Shown: positions 48,989 through 58,235 of the stretch, in pieces | How positions within the stretch are numbered: position 1 is the first letter of the stretch | Layout: each line of letters begins with the position of its first letter | DNA from: Bradyrhizobium sp. OK095 | Lineage (GTDB): Bacteria > Pseudomonadota > Alphaproteobacteria > Rhizobiales > Xanthobacteraceae | Direction: 5' to 3' | Length of the DNA stretch: 64,000 bases | NCBI RefSeq assembly: GCF_900109945.1 | Contig: NZ_FOBX01000007.1 | Location: forward strand, 372,001-436,000 | Notes under the pieces: model-generated | The model's database searches: none | What the model was told of the DNA's origin: nothing | The model's input: the letters and a program-made list of their open reading frames with translations, nothing else | Program-made: the position numbers and the translations under genes

Positions 48989-49210
48989 ATGACGATCCGC
49001 ACCCGCAAGTTCCTCGGCGCCATCCTGCTCCTGGTGCTCGCCACCGTCTGGGCCCTGCTCGGCATGGCGGCTGCGCAGATGCCGTGGATCGCCGACTCCG
49101 GCTGGCGGCAGGCGATCTATTACGTGGTGGTCGGCATGGGCTGGGTGTTGCCGGCGATGCCGATCGTGAGCTGGATGCAGCGGCCCGATCGCGTCAAATC
49201 TAGCTCGTAG
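48989..49210 (+). CDS. DUF2842 family small membrane protein
   Basis: A 73-residue protein with two membrane helices (KFLGAILLLVLATVWALLGMAAAQ; QAIYYVVVGMGWVLPAMPIVSWM) joined by a short loop. The layout and the WVLPAMP motif match the alphaproteobacterial DUF2842 family, often beside heme/cytochrome oxidase genes. It is divergent from ctaA, and its 3' end overlaps the convergent deacetylase-like gene by 11 bases. The function is unknown. Confidence 0.85.
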   Translation: MTIRTRKFLGAILLLVLATVWALLGMAAAQMPWIADSGWRQAIYYVVVGMGWVLPAMPIVSWMQRPDRVKSSS

Positions 49211-50243
49211 CGCCGCCCGTCGGTTTCACCGGCGCATACGCGACACCCGAGACCAGCACGCGCAACATGCGCAGCGAGCGCACGCGCCCGTCCCAGGAAA
49301 CCCGCGGCAGCGCGTGCAGATTGGTGCGCCCCTCCGCGTCCACGATGCCCGGGATCGTCGACACCGCGCTGGCAAAGCCGGCCTCCTCCGCCATCACGAC
49401 GTGGCTGCGCCGGAAGGACGAGCGATCGCCGAACGGAAAGGCGAGATGTGTGATCTCGCGGTGGAAGGCCGATTCCGCCACCGCCTTGCCCATCGTCATC
49501 TCGCGCAACGCGGCTGCGTCCTTCATGTTGGCGAAAACCGGATAGTTCACGGTCGCGCTGCCGATCGTGACCAGCGGATCAGCGGCCAGCTGCGCCAGAT
49601 CCTCCCAATTCATCGACGCCTCGCGCGAGAGCGCGGCGAGATCGATCCGGTAGCGCGTGCAGAGATCGGCGATCGCGGCCGACAGATCCGCCGGCGGCAG
49701 CGAGCGCAGCCAGCTCTCGATGAACGCGAACAGCGCCTGCTTCTCGGCATTATCCGTGACGACGAAGCGCTGCTCCTTCTCGCCCATCATCAGGCTGATG
49801 CGGCTCTCGCGTGCGATCACCTGCTCAAGCCCGAGCCACCAGGCCTCGCCAACGCCATCGGGAAACGCAGTGGGCACATAGATCGTGAAGGGCACGCCGT
49901 GGCGAGTAAGCACCGGATAGGCGAAGCTGATGAGATCCTTGTTGGCGCCGTCGAAGGTGAGCGCCACGAAGCGCCGCGTCTCCGGCAGCGTCACCGCGCG
50001 CCGGCAGACCTCGTCCATGCCGATAATGTCGTAGTTCCAGCGCTTCAGCGCCCGAATGGCGCGGTCGAGGAATTGCGGCGTGATCTCGTGCTCGCGCAGC
50101 GGCTGAAACGCGCCGCGTCGCCGTGGCCGCACATGCGCAAAGCGCAATATGGCGCCGGCCCCACGGCTGCGCAGCGCGGCCTGACCGGTGAACCAGGTCA
50201 GCTCAAGGCGCAGCCGTTCCAGCCATCTGTCGTCGGATGCCAA
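49200..50243 (-). CDS. Polysaccharide-deacetylase-like (NodB fold) protein, probably inactive
   Basis: A 347-residue protein with NodB-homology layout: VALTFDGANKDLISFAYPVLTRHGVPFTIYVPTAF, LVTIGSATVNYPVFANM and HLAFPFGDRSSFRRSHVVMAEEAGF. The catalytic TFDDG is changed to TFDGA, and the metal-binding H-T-x2-H-P of the SH-T-x2-HP motif is replaced by SATVNYP. Metal-dependent deacetylation therefore looks unlikely. No signal peptide is evident. It begins the exopolysaccharide locus, divergent from the acyltransferase-like gene, and may bind or help modify the polymer. Confidence 0.82.
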   Translation of the reverse strand: MASDDRWLERLRLELTWFTGQAALRSRGAGAILRFAHVRPRRRGAFQPLREHEITPQFLDRAIRALKRWNYDIIGMDEVCRRAVTLPETRRFVALTFDGANKDLISFAYPVLTRHGVPFTIYVPTAFPDGVGEAWWLGLEQVIARESRISLMMGEKEQRFVVTDNAEKQALFAFIESWLRSLPPADLSAAIADLCTRYRIDLAALSREASMNWEDLAQLAADPLVTIGSATVNYPVFANMKDAAALREMTMGKAVAESAFHREITHLAFPFGDRSSFRRSHVVMAEEAGFASAVSTIPGIVDAEGRTNLHALPRVSWDGRVRSLRMLRVLVSGVAYAPVKPTGGATS

Positions 50244-50372
50244 TATCCCACCTTCGCGCTCGCCGGCGACGTGTTCCCTCGCCCATAGTCATTACCCTTT
50301 GTTGACATTTCTTTGCAAAGGTCGGCCACGGGCCCAGATACGTATTTTTCGTTTTCTCGACAGGTTTCGCGA

Positions 50373-51554
50373 ATGACCATGGCTGCGGCGATGCAAAGCC
50401 GGACGGCAGAAGCGCCCGCGCGGTCGAAAGCGAGCCGTATCGCGCATGTCGACATCGTCACCGATCTCGGCGAGGCCGAAGCCGTCTGGCGCGCGCTCGA
50501 GGAGAGCGGCCACCTTTTCACGCCCTACCAGCGCTTCGACCTGCTCAGCCCGTGGCAACGACTGGTCGGCGGCTGCGAAGGCTCACGCCCCTTCATCGTC
50601 ATTGCTCGCGACGCCGAGCGCCAGCCGCTGCTGCTGCTGCCGCTTTCGCTGCGCCAAAGCCACGGTGTGCGCACGGCCTGCTTCATGGGCGGCAAGCACA
50701 CCACCTTCAACATGGGACTGTGGGACGCCGAATTCGCGGCACAGCTCGGTGCAGCCGATCTCGACGCACTGCTTGCGCCGCTGCGCGAGCATGTCGATGT
50801 GCTGGCGCTGACGCAGCAGCCGTTGCGCTGGCACGACCAGCAGAACCCGTTTGCGGCTCTCCCGCGCCAGAGCGCGATCAATGGCTGCCCGCTGCTGGCG
50901 ATGGAGCCCGGCGGTCCGCCCGCATCGCGGATCAGCAATTCCTTCCGCCGCCGCCTCAAGAGCAAGGAGAAGAAGCTCCATGCGCTCGCCGGCTACCGCT
51001 ATCACCTCGCCACCACCGACGCGGACGTCACCCGCCTGCTCGACTGGTTCTTCCGCGTCAAGCCGGCGCGGATGGCGGAGCAGAAGCTGCCGAACGTCTT
51101 CGCCGAACCTGGTGTCGAGCAGTTCATCCGCAGCGCGTGTCTGGCGCCGCGCGGCGAAGGCCGCGTCATCGACATCCACGCGCTCGAATGCGACGAGGAG
51201 GTGATCGCGATCTTTGCCGGCGTCGCCGACGGCCAGCGCTTCTCGATGATGTTCAACACCTACACGATGTCCGAACACGCCCGCTACAGCCCCGGCCTGA
51301 TCCTGATGCGCTACATCATCGATCGCTACGCCGAGCGCGGCTATCGCTCGCTCGACCTCGGCATCGGCTCGGATGAGTACAAGCGGATGTTCTGCAAGGG
51401 CGACGAGGACATCTTTGACAGCTTTGTTCCGCTGACCTCGCGCGGAAAACTCGCGGCGATGGCGATGTCCTCGCTGAGCCACGGCAAGCGGCTGGTGAAG
51501 CAGAACCAGATGCTGTTCGATCTGGCGCGACGGCTGCGCCAGGCGTTCGGGTAA
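50373..51554 (+). CDS. FemAB/CelD-like GNAT acyltransferase of the polysaccharide locus
   Basis: A 393-residue soluble protein with a BcsL/CelD-type acetyltransferase domain in the second half (ISNSFRRRLKSKEKKLHALAGYRYHLATT, DWFFRVKPARMAEQKLPNVF, IAIFAGVADGQRFSMMFNTYTMSEHARYSPGLILMRYIIDRYAERGYRSLDLGIGSDEYKRMFC). Such proteins occur in exopolysaccharide and cellulose clusters and are thought to acylate sugar precursors. The start at 50373 was chosen because frames upstream enter the divergent promoter; its ribosome-binding site is weak. It ends 5 bp from the convergent Wzc-like gene. Confidence 0.85.
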   Translation: MTMAAAMQSRTAEAPARSKASRIAHVDIVTDLGEAEAVWRALEESGHLFTPYQRFDLLSPWQRLVGGCEGSRPFIVIARDAERQPLLLLPLSLRQSHGVRTACFMGGKHTTFNMGLWDAEFAAQLGAADLDALLAPLREHVDVLALTQQPLRWHDQQNPFAALPRQSAINGCPLLAMEPGGPPASRISNSFRRRLKSKEKKLHALAGYRYHLATTDADVTRLLDWFFRVKPARMAEQKLPNVFAEPGVEQFIRSACLAPRGEGRVIDIHALECDEEVIAIFAGVADGQRFSMMFNTYTMSEHARYSPGLILMRYIIDRYAERGYRSLDLGIGSDEYKRMFCKGDEDIFDSFVPLTSRGKLAAMAMSSLSHGKRLVKQNQMLFDLARRLRQAFG

Positions 51555-51559
51555 GAAGT

Positions 51560-53818
51560 CTACGCCGCCACCACGCGTAGCGTCTCTGGCCCATTCGACG
51601 GCTGCACCGGCCTGCTCAGCATCGTCACGTCGCTGAAGCCGACGGCCAGCAATTGCTCACACATCAGCGTGCGCGCATCCGGCGTCATCGCGGCATCGGG
51701 CACCACGACGGCGCGGGCGTTCGCCGTCAGCAGCTCGGCCGGAAGATCCGAGGCACTCCCGGCGTCGAGCAGCACGTAATCGTAGGCGCGGAGCAGCGCG
51801 TCGATCGCGAGCGTCACGCGCGGCGATTGCAGCAGGCTGCGATCGAAGCCGGGACGGCCGGCCAAGACCAGATGCAGCCGCGACAGCTTGTCCCTCGTGA
51901 TGATCTGCGCGAACGAGGCCTCCCCCCGCATCAGCTCGGCAAGGCCGGGCGCCGAAGCATCGACGGACACCGCGGCAATCGTCGGCGAGGACGCGGCGAG
52001 ATCGACCACGACGACGCGGGCGTCGCGCGCCAGGTGCCGGGCCAGCGTCAGCGTCGACAGCGTGATGGCCTCGCCCGAGGCGGTGCCAAGCACCGTGACC
52101 TTCTTCGCCGCCGCGCCCGCGGCGCGCAGGCTGTCGGCGAGACGCTCGATCTCGGCGAATCCGGTGACGTCGGCGTCAGTCGTCATCTCCGGCTGAAGCG
52201 GCGCAGGGTCTTTCATCACCGGCTCGACGACCGGATCGACCTCCGGTTCATGCCTGACCGCCGCCCGCACCGGCGCCGGCGTCAAGACAGCCACCGCGCG
52301 CGGCGCGGTCTGGCGCAGCAGCTCGCCGGTGACGACGACGCCTGACGAGAGCAACAACGTCGCGATCGTCGCGATCAGCACGATCGGCAGCTTCTTCGGA
52401 TAGGCCGGCGTGTTCGAGACGATGGCGCGCGAGATGACGCGGCCTTCCGCCGGCGCGGTGTCGATGCTCTCGCGGGTGCTGGCCTCGCGGTACTTCCCGA
52501 GATACGTCTCCAGCAGATCCCGCTGCGCCTTGGCCTCGCGCTCGAGCGCTCGGAGCTGGACATCCTGACCGTTGGTCGACGTCGCCTGCTTCTTGAGTTG
52601 CTCGAGGCTCGTGATCATGCCGTCGACCCGGCCGCTGGCAATGCGTGCATCGCTTTCGAGCGAGCGCGAAATCTTGGCCGCCTCATCGCGAATTTGACCG
52701 TCGAGGTCGCCGAGCTGGGCCTTCAGCTCCTTGATCCGCGGATGGTTGCCGAGCAGCGTGGATGATTGTTCGGCGAGCTGCGCACGCAGCGTGACCCGCT
52801 GCTCGGACAGTCGCCGCATCAATTCGGAGTTCACCACTTCGGATGCTTCGATCGGCTTGCCGCTCTGGAGCATCTCCTTGATCAGCCGGGCCCTGGATTC
52901 CGCATCCGCCTTCATCGAGCGCGCGTTGTTGAGCTGGGTGTTGACCTCGCCCATCTGCTGGTTCGACAGCGTGGTGTTGTTGGTGCCGACGAACAGCGAC
53001 GACTTCGAACGGAAATCCTCGACCTTGGCTTCGGCGTCGGAGACCTTCTTGCGCAGGCTTTCGATCTCGCCCGAGAGCCACTGGCTGGCATTGCGCGCCT
53101 GGTCCTGGCGCGCATTCTGCTGGAGCACGAGATAGCCGTCGGCGATCGAATTGGCGACGCGCGCGGCAAGGTCCGGATCGGCGGACTGGAACTCGACCAC
53201 GATCACGCGCGACTTGTCGACGGCGTAAGCCTGGAGCCGCTCGTAATAGGCATCGAGCACGCGCTCTTCCGGCGTCATCGAAAACGGGTCGCGGCCGATG
53301 CCGACCAGCGCCGCCAGCGACTTCAGCGGCGAAATGCCTTGCAGCACCGGATCGAATTCGGGCCGTTCCGCGAGCTTGTTCTTCTTGATGATCTCGCGCG
53401 CGAGATCGCGTGACAACACGAGCTGCACCTGGCTGGTGACGGCCTCGGCATCGAGCGCCTGCCGCTCCTCGGTGCTGCGGTCGCTGCTGGGACGCAGGAA
53501 CACGTTCTCGCGGCCGTCGATCAGGATGCGCGACTCCGACTTGTAGCGCGGCGTGACGAGATTGACGACAGCGACAGACGCGACGAGCGCGAGTACCGTC
53601 GGCACGATGATCCAGCCGCGCTTGCGGGCAAGTGCGCCGCCGAGCGCGTGCAGATCGATGTCACCGGATTCGACTGGCACCTGCTTCGCCGCAACGGGCG
53701 CAGGCCTTGCTTCAACCTTGGGTGCGGCTTCGGCCACCCTGGCTTCGGCCTTGGGCTTCGCAACAGCCCGCTCGACCACAGCCTTGTCCTTGCCGGCACG
53801 CCAGAACGCTAAACGCAT
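51560..53818 (-). CDS. Wzc/GumC-like polysaccharide chain-length and export protein with degenerate kinase domain
   Basis: A 752-residue protein. The Wzz domain begins with the first membrane helix (GWIIVPTVLALVASVAVVNLV), followed by a long periplasmic coiled-coil (LRKKVSDAEAKVEDFRSK ... ELKAQLGDLDGQIRDEAAK), then a P-rich turn and the second helix (YPKKLPIVLIATIATLLLSSGVVV). The C-terminal cytoplasmic domain has the tyrosine-kinase fold, but Walker A reads GTASGEAITLST without the Lys, and there is no terminal Tyr cluster. The A' Asp is kept (VVVVDLAASSP). Export scaffolding is likely; autophosphorylation is doubtful. The start at 53818 has GGGAG upstream. Confidence 0.9.
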   Translation of the reverse strand: MRLAFWRAGKDKAVVERAVAKPKAEARVAEAAPKVEARPAPVAAKQVPVESGDIDLHALGGALARKRGWIIVPTVLALVASVAVVNLVTPRYKSESRILIDGRENVFLRPSSDRSTEERQALDAEAVTSQVQLVLSRDLAREIIKKNKLAERPEFDPVLQGISPLKSLAALVGIGRDPFSMTPEERVLDAYYERLQAYAVDKSRVIVVEFQSADPDLAARVANSIADGYLVLQQNARQDQARNASQWLSGEIESLRKKVSDAEAKVEDFRSKSSLFVGTNNTTLSNQQMGEVNTQLNNARSMKADAESRARLIKEMLQSGKPIEASEVVNSELMRRLSEQRVTLRAQLAEQSSTLLGNHPRIKELKAQLGDLDGQIRDEAAKISRSLESDARIASGRVDGMITSLEQLKKQATSTNGQDVQLRALEREAKAQRDLLETYLGKYREASTRESIDTAPAEGRVISRAIVSNTPAYPKKLPIVLIATIATLLLSSGVVVTGELLRQTAPRAVAVLTPAPVRAAVRHEPEVDPVVEPVMKDPAPLQPEMTTDADVTGFAEIERLADSLRAAGAAAKKVTVLGTASGEAITLSTLTLARHLARDARVVVVDLAASSPTIAAVSVDASAPGLAELMRGEASFAQIITRDKLSRLHLVLAGRPGFDRSLLQSPRVTLAIDALLRAYDYVLLDAGSASDLPAELLTANARAVVVPDAAMTPDARTLMCEQLLAVGFSDVTMLSRPVQPSNGPETLRVVAA

Positions 53819-54021
53819 CGAACACTCCCGCAGGGCAACGCTGCGACTTGACCTCAACCGAAGCGATTACACTCCATTAAGGTTGCTGCTGGGTTAATCG
53901 CGACGTCGCGCGAACGGCGCACACGCGCTCGACACCATTTGTTAACCACGAGGGCTCTTAATCCATCTCGATATTTCGAGAATTGTTCGAGCATTCGCCG
54001 CACGCCGCGCTGGTTTTGATC

Positions 54022-55155
54022 ATGCCCCCCTCGCCCGACCAGCCGCTTCGTATCCTTCACGCCGTCCGCGCTCCCGTGGGCGGCATCATCCGCCACATCC
54101 TCGATCTCGCCAACGGCCAGGTCGATCGCGGCCATCATGTCGGCATCCTCGCCGACAGCCTCACCGGCGGCGAGCGCGCGGACAAGGCGCTGGCCGAGCT
54201 CGCGCCGCGGCTGAAGCTCGGCGTACACCGCCTCGCGATCCACCGAGAACCGTCGCCTGATGATGTCCTGGTGTGGCTGCGGATGCGACGCCTGATCGGC
54301 GCGCTCAAGCCTGACGTCCTGCACGGCCACGGCGCCAAGGCCGGCGCCTTCGTCCGGATGCGGCGCCGCTCCGACGACACCATCCGCATCTACACGCCGC
54401 ATGGCGGCTCGCTGCACTATCCTCTGAACACTCTCAAGGGCGAGTTTTACGCGCGGCTCGAGCGGACGCTGATGGACGCGACGGATTTGTTCCTGTTCGA
54501 GAGCGCATTTGCCCGCGACACCTATCAGCGCATCGTCGGCACGCCCAAGGGCGTGGTGCATTGCGTCTTCAACGGCGTGACGCCGGAAGAATTCGAGCCT
54601 GTTGTCATCGCGGACGATGCCACCGACCTCGCTTATGTCGGCGAGTTCAGGCACATCAAGGGCGCGGATCTGCTGGTCGATGCGGTCGCGCGTCTGCACC
54701 AAGGCGGCAAGAAGGTCACGCTCACGCTCGGCGGCGACGGCGAGGAGACGGCAGCGCTGAAAGCGCAGGTCGAGAGGCTCGGCCTCACGAGCGCGATCCG
54801 CTTCATCGGCCACGTCAAGGCGCGCTACGGCTTCTCCAAAGGACGCCTGCTGGTCGTGCCCTCGCGCGGCGACTCCATGCCCTATGTCGTGATCGAGGCC
54901 GGAGCCGCCGGCATTCCCATGATCGCGGCCCGCGTCGGCGGCATCCCCGAGATTTTCGGGCCCGAAAGCTCCGCCCTGTTCGCGGCGAGCAACGCCGAGG
55001 CGATGGCGGAGGCGATCGCATCCGCGCTCGACGATCCGCAAGGCACCGCGCAACGCGCGTCGTCCTTGCGCGAGCGCATCTCCGCGCATTTCTCGCAAGC
55101 CGCGATGGTTGATGGCGTGCTCGCGGGTTATCGCGACGCATTTACCAATCACTAA
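54022..55155 (+). CDS. Glycosyltransferase family 4
   Basis: A 377-residue GT-B protein: N-terminal acceptor domain (LRILHAVRAPVGGIIRHILDLANGQVDRGHHVGIL ... DVLHGHGAKAGAFVRM) and C-terminal nucleotide-sugar domain (LAYVGEFRHIKGADLLVDAVARL, LGGDGEETAALKAQ, IRFIGHVKA). The E-x7-E motif lies in SMPYVVIEAGAAGIPMIAARVGGIPE. It adds a sugar to the lipid-linked repeat unit at the cytoplasmic face. It is divergent from the Wzc-like gene and lies 120 bp before the initiating sugar transferase gene. The ATG at 54022 is preferred; an earlier in-frame start at 53983 is weaker. Confidence 0.92.
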   Translation: MPPSPDQPLRILHAVRAPVGGIIRHILDLANGQVDRGHHVGILADSLTGGERADKALAELAPRLKLGVHRLAIHREPSPDDVLVWLRMRRLIGALKPDVLHGHGAKAGAFVRMRRRSDDTIRIYTPHGGSLHYPLNTLKGEFYARLERTLMDATDLFLFESAFARDTYQRIVGTPKGVVHCVFNGVTPEEFEPVVIADDATDLAYVGEFRHIKGADLLVDAVARLHQGGKKVTLTLGGDGEETAALKAQVERLGLTSAIRFIGHVKARYGFSKGRLLVVPSRGDSMPYVVIEAGAAGIPMIAARVGGIPEIFGPESSALFAASNAEAMAEAIASALDDPQGTAQRASSLRERISAHFSQAAMVDGVLAGYRDAFTNH

Positions 55156-55275
55156 CCATCCTTAAGGCCCGCTTTAGAGAATCTTCCGATTTGTCCGATA
55201 ATCCAGGTGCCAGGGGATGCTCGCCCGGGGCGCAAGGACGCGTCCCGCGGGTTTTTGGAATGGACGTGGACGCCC

Positions 55276-56823
55276 GTGGAACCGCTCAACGCACGCTCGA
55301 TGCTCGATGCCGCGACCAGCGCCGCCGCGAGGCCCGCTGACCAGCCCTTTGTGGAACGTCGCCGCCGCCTGACGCCGGCAGCGCTCGAGGTCGTCAACCA
55401 GAAGGTCGCCCGCGCCTATTCGCCGATCGTCATCACCGGCTTCGTGCGCGTGGCCGATTTCACGCTGCTGAGCCTTGTCGGCATTGCAGTCTATGTCGGC
55501 TATGTCATGCCGCTTATCGGCTTCAGCTGGGTTTACCCTGCCGAGATCGTTGCCGTCGCGATCGCCGCCGTCGTTTGCTTCCAGGCCGCCGACATCTATC
55601 AAGTGCAGCTGTTTCGTGGACAGCTGCGGCAGATGACGCGGATGATCTCGTCCTGGTCGTTCGTCTTCCTGCTGTTCATCGGCATCTCCTTCTTCGCCAA
55701 GTTCGGCAGCGAAATGTCACGGCTGTGGCTTGCCGCCTTCTACTTCCTCGGGCTTGCCGCGCTCGTCGCCGAACGCCTGGTGCTGCGCTCGATGGTGCGT
55801 GCGTGGGGGCGCGAGGGCCGGCTCGACCGCCGCACCATCATCGTCGGCTCCGACAGAAACGGCGAGCAGCTGGTCGAGGCACTAAAGGCGCAGGAGGATT
55901 CCGACATTCACGTGCTCGGCGTGTTCGACGACCGCAATGACAGCCGCGCACTCGATACCTGCGCCGGCGCGCGCAAGCTCGGCAAGGTCGACGACATCGT
56001 CGAGTTCGCCCGCCGCACCCGCGTCGATCTCGTGCTGTTCGCGCTGCCGATCTCCGCCGAAACGCGCATCCTGGAGATGCTGAAGAAGCTCTGGGTGCTG
56101 CCGGTGGACATCCGCCTCTCCGCCCACACCAACAAGCTGCGCTTCCGTCCCCGCTCCTATTCCTATCTCGGCGAGATCCCGACGCTCGACGTGTTCGAGG
56201 CGCCGATTACCGACTGGGATCTGGTGATGAAATGGCTGTTCGACCGCATCGTCGGCAGCCTCGCGTTGCTCGCAGCGCTGCCGGTGATGGGACTGGTCGC
56301 GCTGGCGGTGAAACTCGACAGCCCCGGCCCCGTGTTGTTCCGCCAGAAGCGCTTCGGCTTCAACAACGAGCGCATCGACGTCTATAAATTCCGCTCGATG
56401 CATCACCACCAGGCCGACCCGACGGCATCGAAGGTCGTGACCAAGAACGATCCGCGCGTCACCCGCGTCGGCCGCTTCATCCGCAAGACCAGCCTCGACG
56501 AGCTGCCGCAGCTCTTCAACGTGGTGTTCTCCGGCAATCTCTCTTTGGTCGGCCCGCGCCCGCATGCGGTGCAAGGCAAGCTCCAGAGCCGCCTGTTCGA
56601 CGAAGCCGTCGACGGCTATTTCGCCCGCCACCGCGTCAAGCCCGGCATCACCGGCTGGGCCCAGATCAACGGCTGGCGCGGCGAGATCGACAATGAAGAG
56701 AAGATCCAGAAGCGCGTCGAGTTCGATCTCTATTACATCGAGAACTGGTCGGTGCTGTTCGACCTCGTCATTCTCCTGAAGACGCCGATCGCGCTGCTGA
56801 CCAAGAACGAGAACGCGTATTGA
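55276..56823 (+). CDS. Undecaprenyl-phosphate sugar phosphotransferase (WcaJ/ExoY/PssY family)
   Basis: A protein of about 515 residues. It has four or five N-terminal membrane helices, a CoA-binding-like Rossmann segment (RRTIIVGSDRNGEQLVEAL) and the C-terminal transferase domain: KWLFDRIVGSLALLAALPVMGLVALAVKLDSPGPVLFRQKRFGFNNERIDVYKFRSM, TSLDELPQLFNVVFSGNLSLVGPRPHAV, VKPGITGWAQINGWRGE. It starts exopolysaccharide synthesis by moving a hexose-1-phosphate to undecaprenyl phosphate. The start is uncertain: GTG 55276, GTG 55207 or ATG 55300 are all in frame. Confidence 0.92.
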   Translation: MEPLNARSMLDAATSAAARPADQPFVERRRRLTPAALEVVNQKVARAYSPIVITGFVRVADFTLLSLVGIAVYVGYVMPLIGFSWVYPAEIVAVAIAAVVCFQAADIYQVQLFRGQLRQMTRMISSWSFVFLLFIGISFFAKFGSEMSRLWLAAFYFLGLAALVAERLVLRSMVRAWGREGRLDRRTIIVGSDRNGEQLVEALKAQEDSDIHVLGVFDDRNDSRALDTCAGARKLGKVDDIVEFARRTRVDLVLFALPISAETRILEMLKKLWVLPVDIRLSAHTNKLRFRPRSYSYLGEIPTLDVFEAPITDWDLVMKWLFDRIVGSLALLAALPVMGLVALAVKLDSPGPVLFRQKRFGFNNERIDVYKFRSMHHHQADPTASKVVTKNDPRVTRVGRFIRKTSLDELPQLFNVVFSGNLSLVGPRPHAVQGKLQSRLFDEAVDGYFARHRVKPGITGWAQINGWRGEIDNEEKIQKRVEFDLYYIENWSVLFDLVILLKTPIALLTKNENAY

Positions 56824-56826
56824 GTT

Positions 56827-56938
56827 CCGTCATGCCTCGGCTTGACCGGGGCATCCAGTACGCCGTAGCGCCAGCCGTTTTCCGCAATGGGCGCCGCGGA
56901 ATATTGGATCGCCCGGTCAAGCCGGGCGATGACAGCGG
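56827..56938. repeat. Palindromic dispersed repeat, family B
   Basis: Outer arms CCGTCATGCCTCGGCTTGACCG and CGGTCAAGCCGGGCGATGAC are imperfect inverted copies flanking a ~50-base centre with GCGCCGCGGAATATTGGAT. The unit falls in the gap between the sugar transferase and Wzy-like genes and might attenuate transcription within the locus. Confidence 0.8.
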
Positions 56939-56978
56939 TGTTTGTGGCGTACGAGTAGCGTAGGCGTATGAGCGTATA

Positions 56979-58235
56979 ATGGCGTATGCGGTGACAGCCG
57001 GTGGAATGAACGTAGCCGCACCGGCCGCGCCCGGCGTGCTGGCGCTCCAGCGCGCGCTGGTGTGGCTGGTCGGCGCCTCCGGCGCGATCGTCTTCATCGA
57101 ACCGAGCCCCTACGAGATCGTGACGCTACTCGCCACCGTCACCTTCTTCGCCACCGGGCTCCGCCTGCGACTCGCGCTGATGCCGCTGATCCTGATGCTG
57201 GTGCTGCTCAATGTCGGCTACACTATCAGCGCGATCCCGCTGTTCGAGCAATCCGAGGTGGCGAGCTGGATCGCTACGTCCTGGTACATGGCGGTCACAG
57301 TCGTGTTTTTCGCGATGATCACATCCGAGGACACCGCGGCCCGGCTCGACATGCTCCGCCGCGGCCTCGTGGTCGGCGCGATGATTGCCTCGCTGTCGGC
57401 GGTCGCGGGCTACTTCCACCTGGTTCCCGGCGGAGACGATCTGCTCACCCTCTACGGACGCGCACGCGGCACGTTCAAGGACCCGAACGTGCTCGGCGCC
57501 TTCCTGATCCTGCCGGCGCTGTTCGCGCTCCAGAGCGTAGTCTCGGACAGACTGGCGAAGGCCTTCCGCAACGTCTTCGCCTTCGGCATCATGTCGCTGG
57601 CGATCCTGCTCGCCTTTTCTCGCGCCGCCTGGGGTGGCCTCGTGCTGACCTCCGCCTTCATGCTGGCGCTGATGGTGCTGACCAGCCGCACCAATGCGCA
57701 ACGCTCGCGCATCGTCGTCATGGCGATCGTCGCCGCGGTGCTGGGTATTGCGCTGATCGCGGTGCTGCTGTCATTCGATGCTACCGCCGAGATGTTCAAG
57801 CAACGCGCGAGCTTCGACCAGAGCTATGACGAGGGCCGCTTCGGCCGGTTCGGCCGGCACATCCTGGGTGCGGAGATGGCGCTCGACCTGCCATTCGGCA
57901 TCGGCCCTCTGCAATTCCACCGCTTCTTCCCCGAAGACACTCACAATTCCTATCTGAACGCCTTCATGTCCGGCGGCTGGCTCTCCGGCATGTGCTATCC
58001 CGCGCTGGTGTTCACCACTGTGATCATGGGCTTCCGGCACATCTTCGTCCGCGTGCCCTGGCAGCGCGCTTATCTGGCGGTCTTCTCTGCCTTCGTCGGC
58101 ACCGTCGGCGAAAGCTTCGTGATCGACACCGACCACTGGCGCCACTTCTGGATGATGCTGGGCGCGATGTGGGGCATGATCGCCGCCGCGCAGATCTACA
58201 AGATCAGGTACGGCCAGGACGCTTCTTCAGTTTGA
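56979..58235 (+). CDS. Wzy/O-antigen-ligase-like polysaccharide polymerase
   Basis: A 418-residue protein with about ten membrane helices and a large periplasmic loop near the C-terminus. The O-antigen ligase/polymerase (Wzy_C) region carries RGTFKDPNVLGAFLILPALF, ILLAFSRAAWGGLVLT, GRFGRFGRHILGAEMALDLPFGIGPLQFHRFFPEDTHNSYLNAFMSGGW; the conserved Arg and His of this loop are present. It polymerises lipid-linked repeat units in the periplasm. The start may be the ATG at 56979 or 57006. The 3' end overlaps the convergent MarR gene by 32 bases. Confidence 0.85.
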   Translation: MAYAVTAGGMNVAAPAAPGVLALQRALVWLVGASGAIVFIEPSPYEIVTLLATVTFFATGLRLRLALMPLILMLVLLNVGYTISAIPLFEQSEVASWIATSWYMAVTVVFFAMITSEDTAARLDMLRRGLVVGAMIASLSAVAGYFHLVPGGDDLLTLYGRARGTFKDPNVLGAFLILPALFALQSVVSDRLAKAFRNVFAFGIMSLAILLAFSRAAWGGLVLTSAFMLALMVLTSRTNAQRSRIVVMAIVAAVLGIALIAVLLSFDATAEMFKQRASFDQSYDEGRFGRFGRHILGAEMALDLPFGIGPLQFHRFFPEDTHNSYLNAFMSGGWLSGMCYPALVFTTVIMGFRHIFVRVPWQRAYLAVFSAFVGTVGESFVIDTDHWRHFWMMLGAMWGMIAAAQIYKIRYGQDASSV

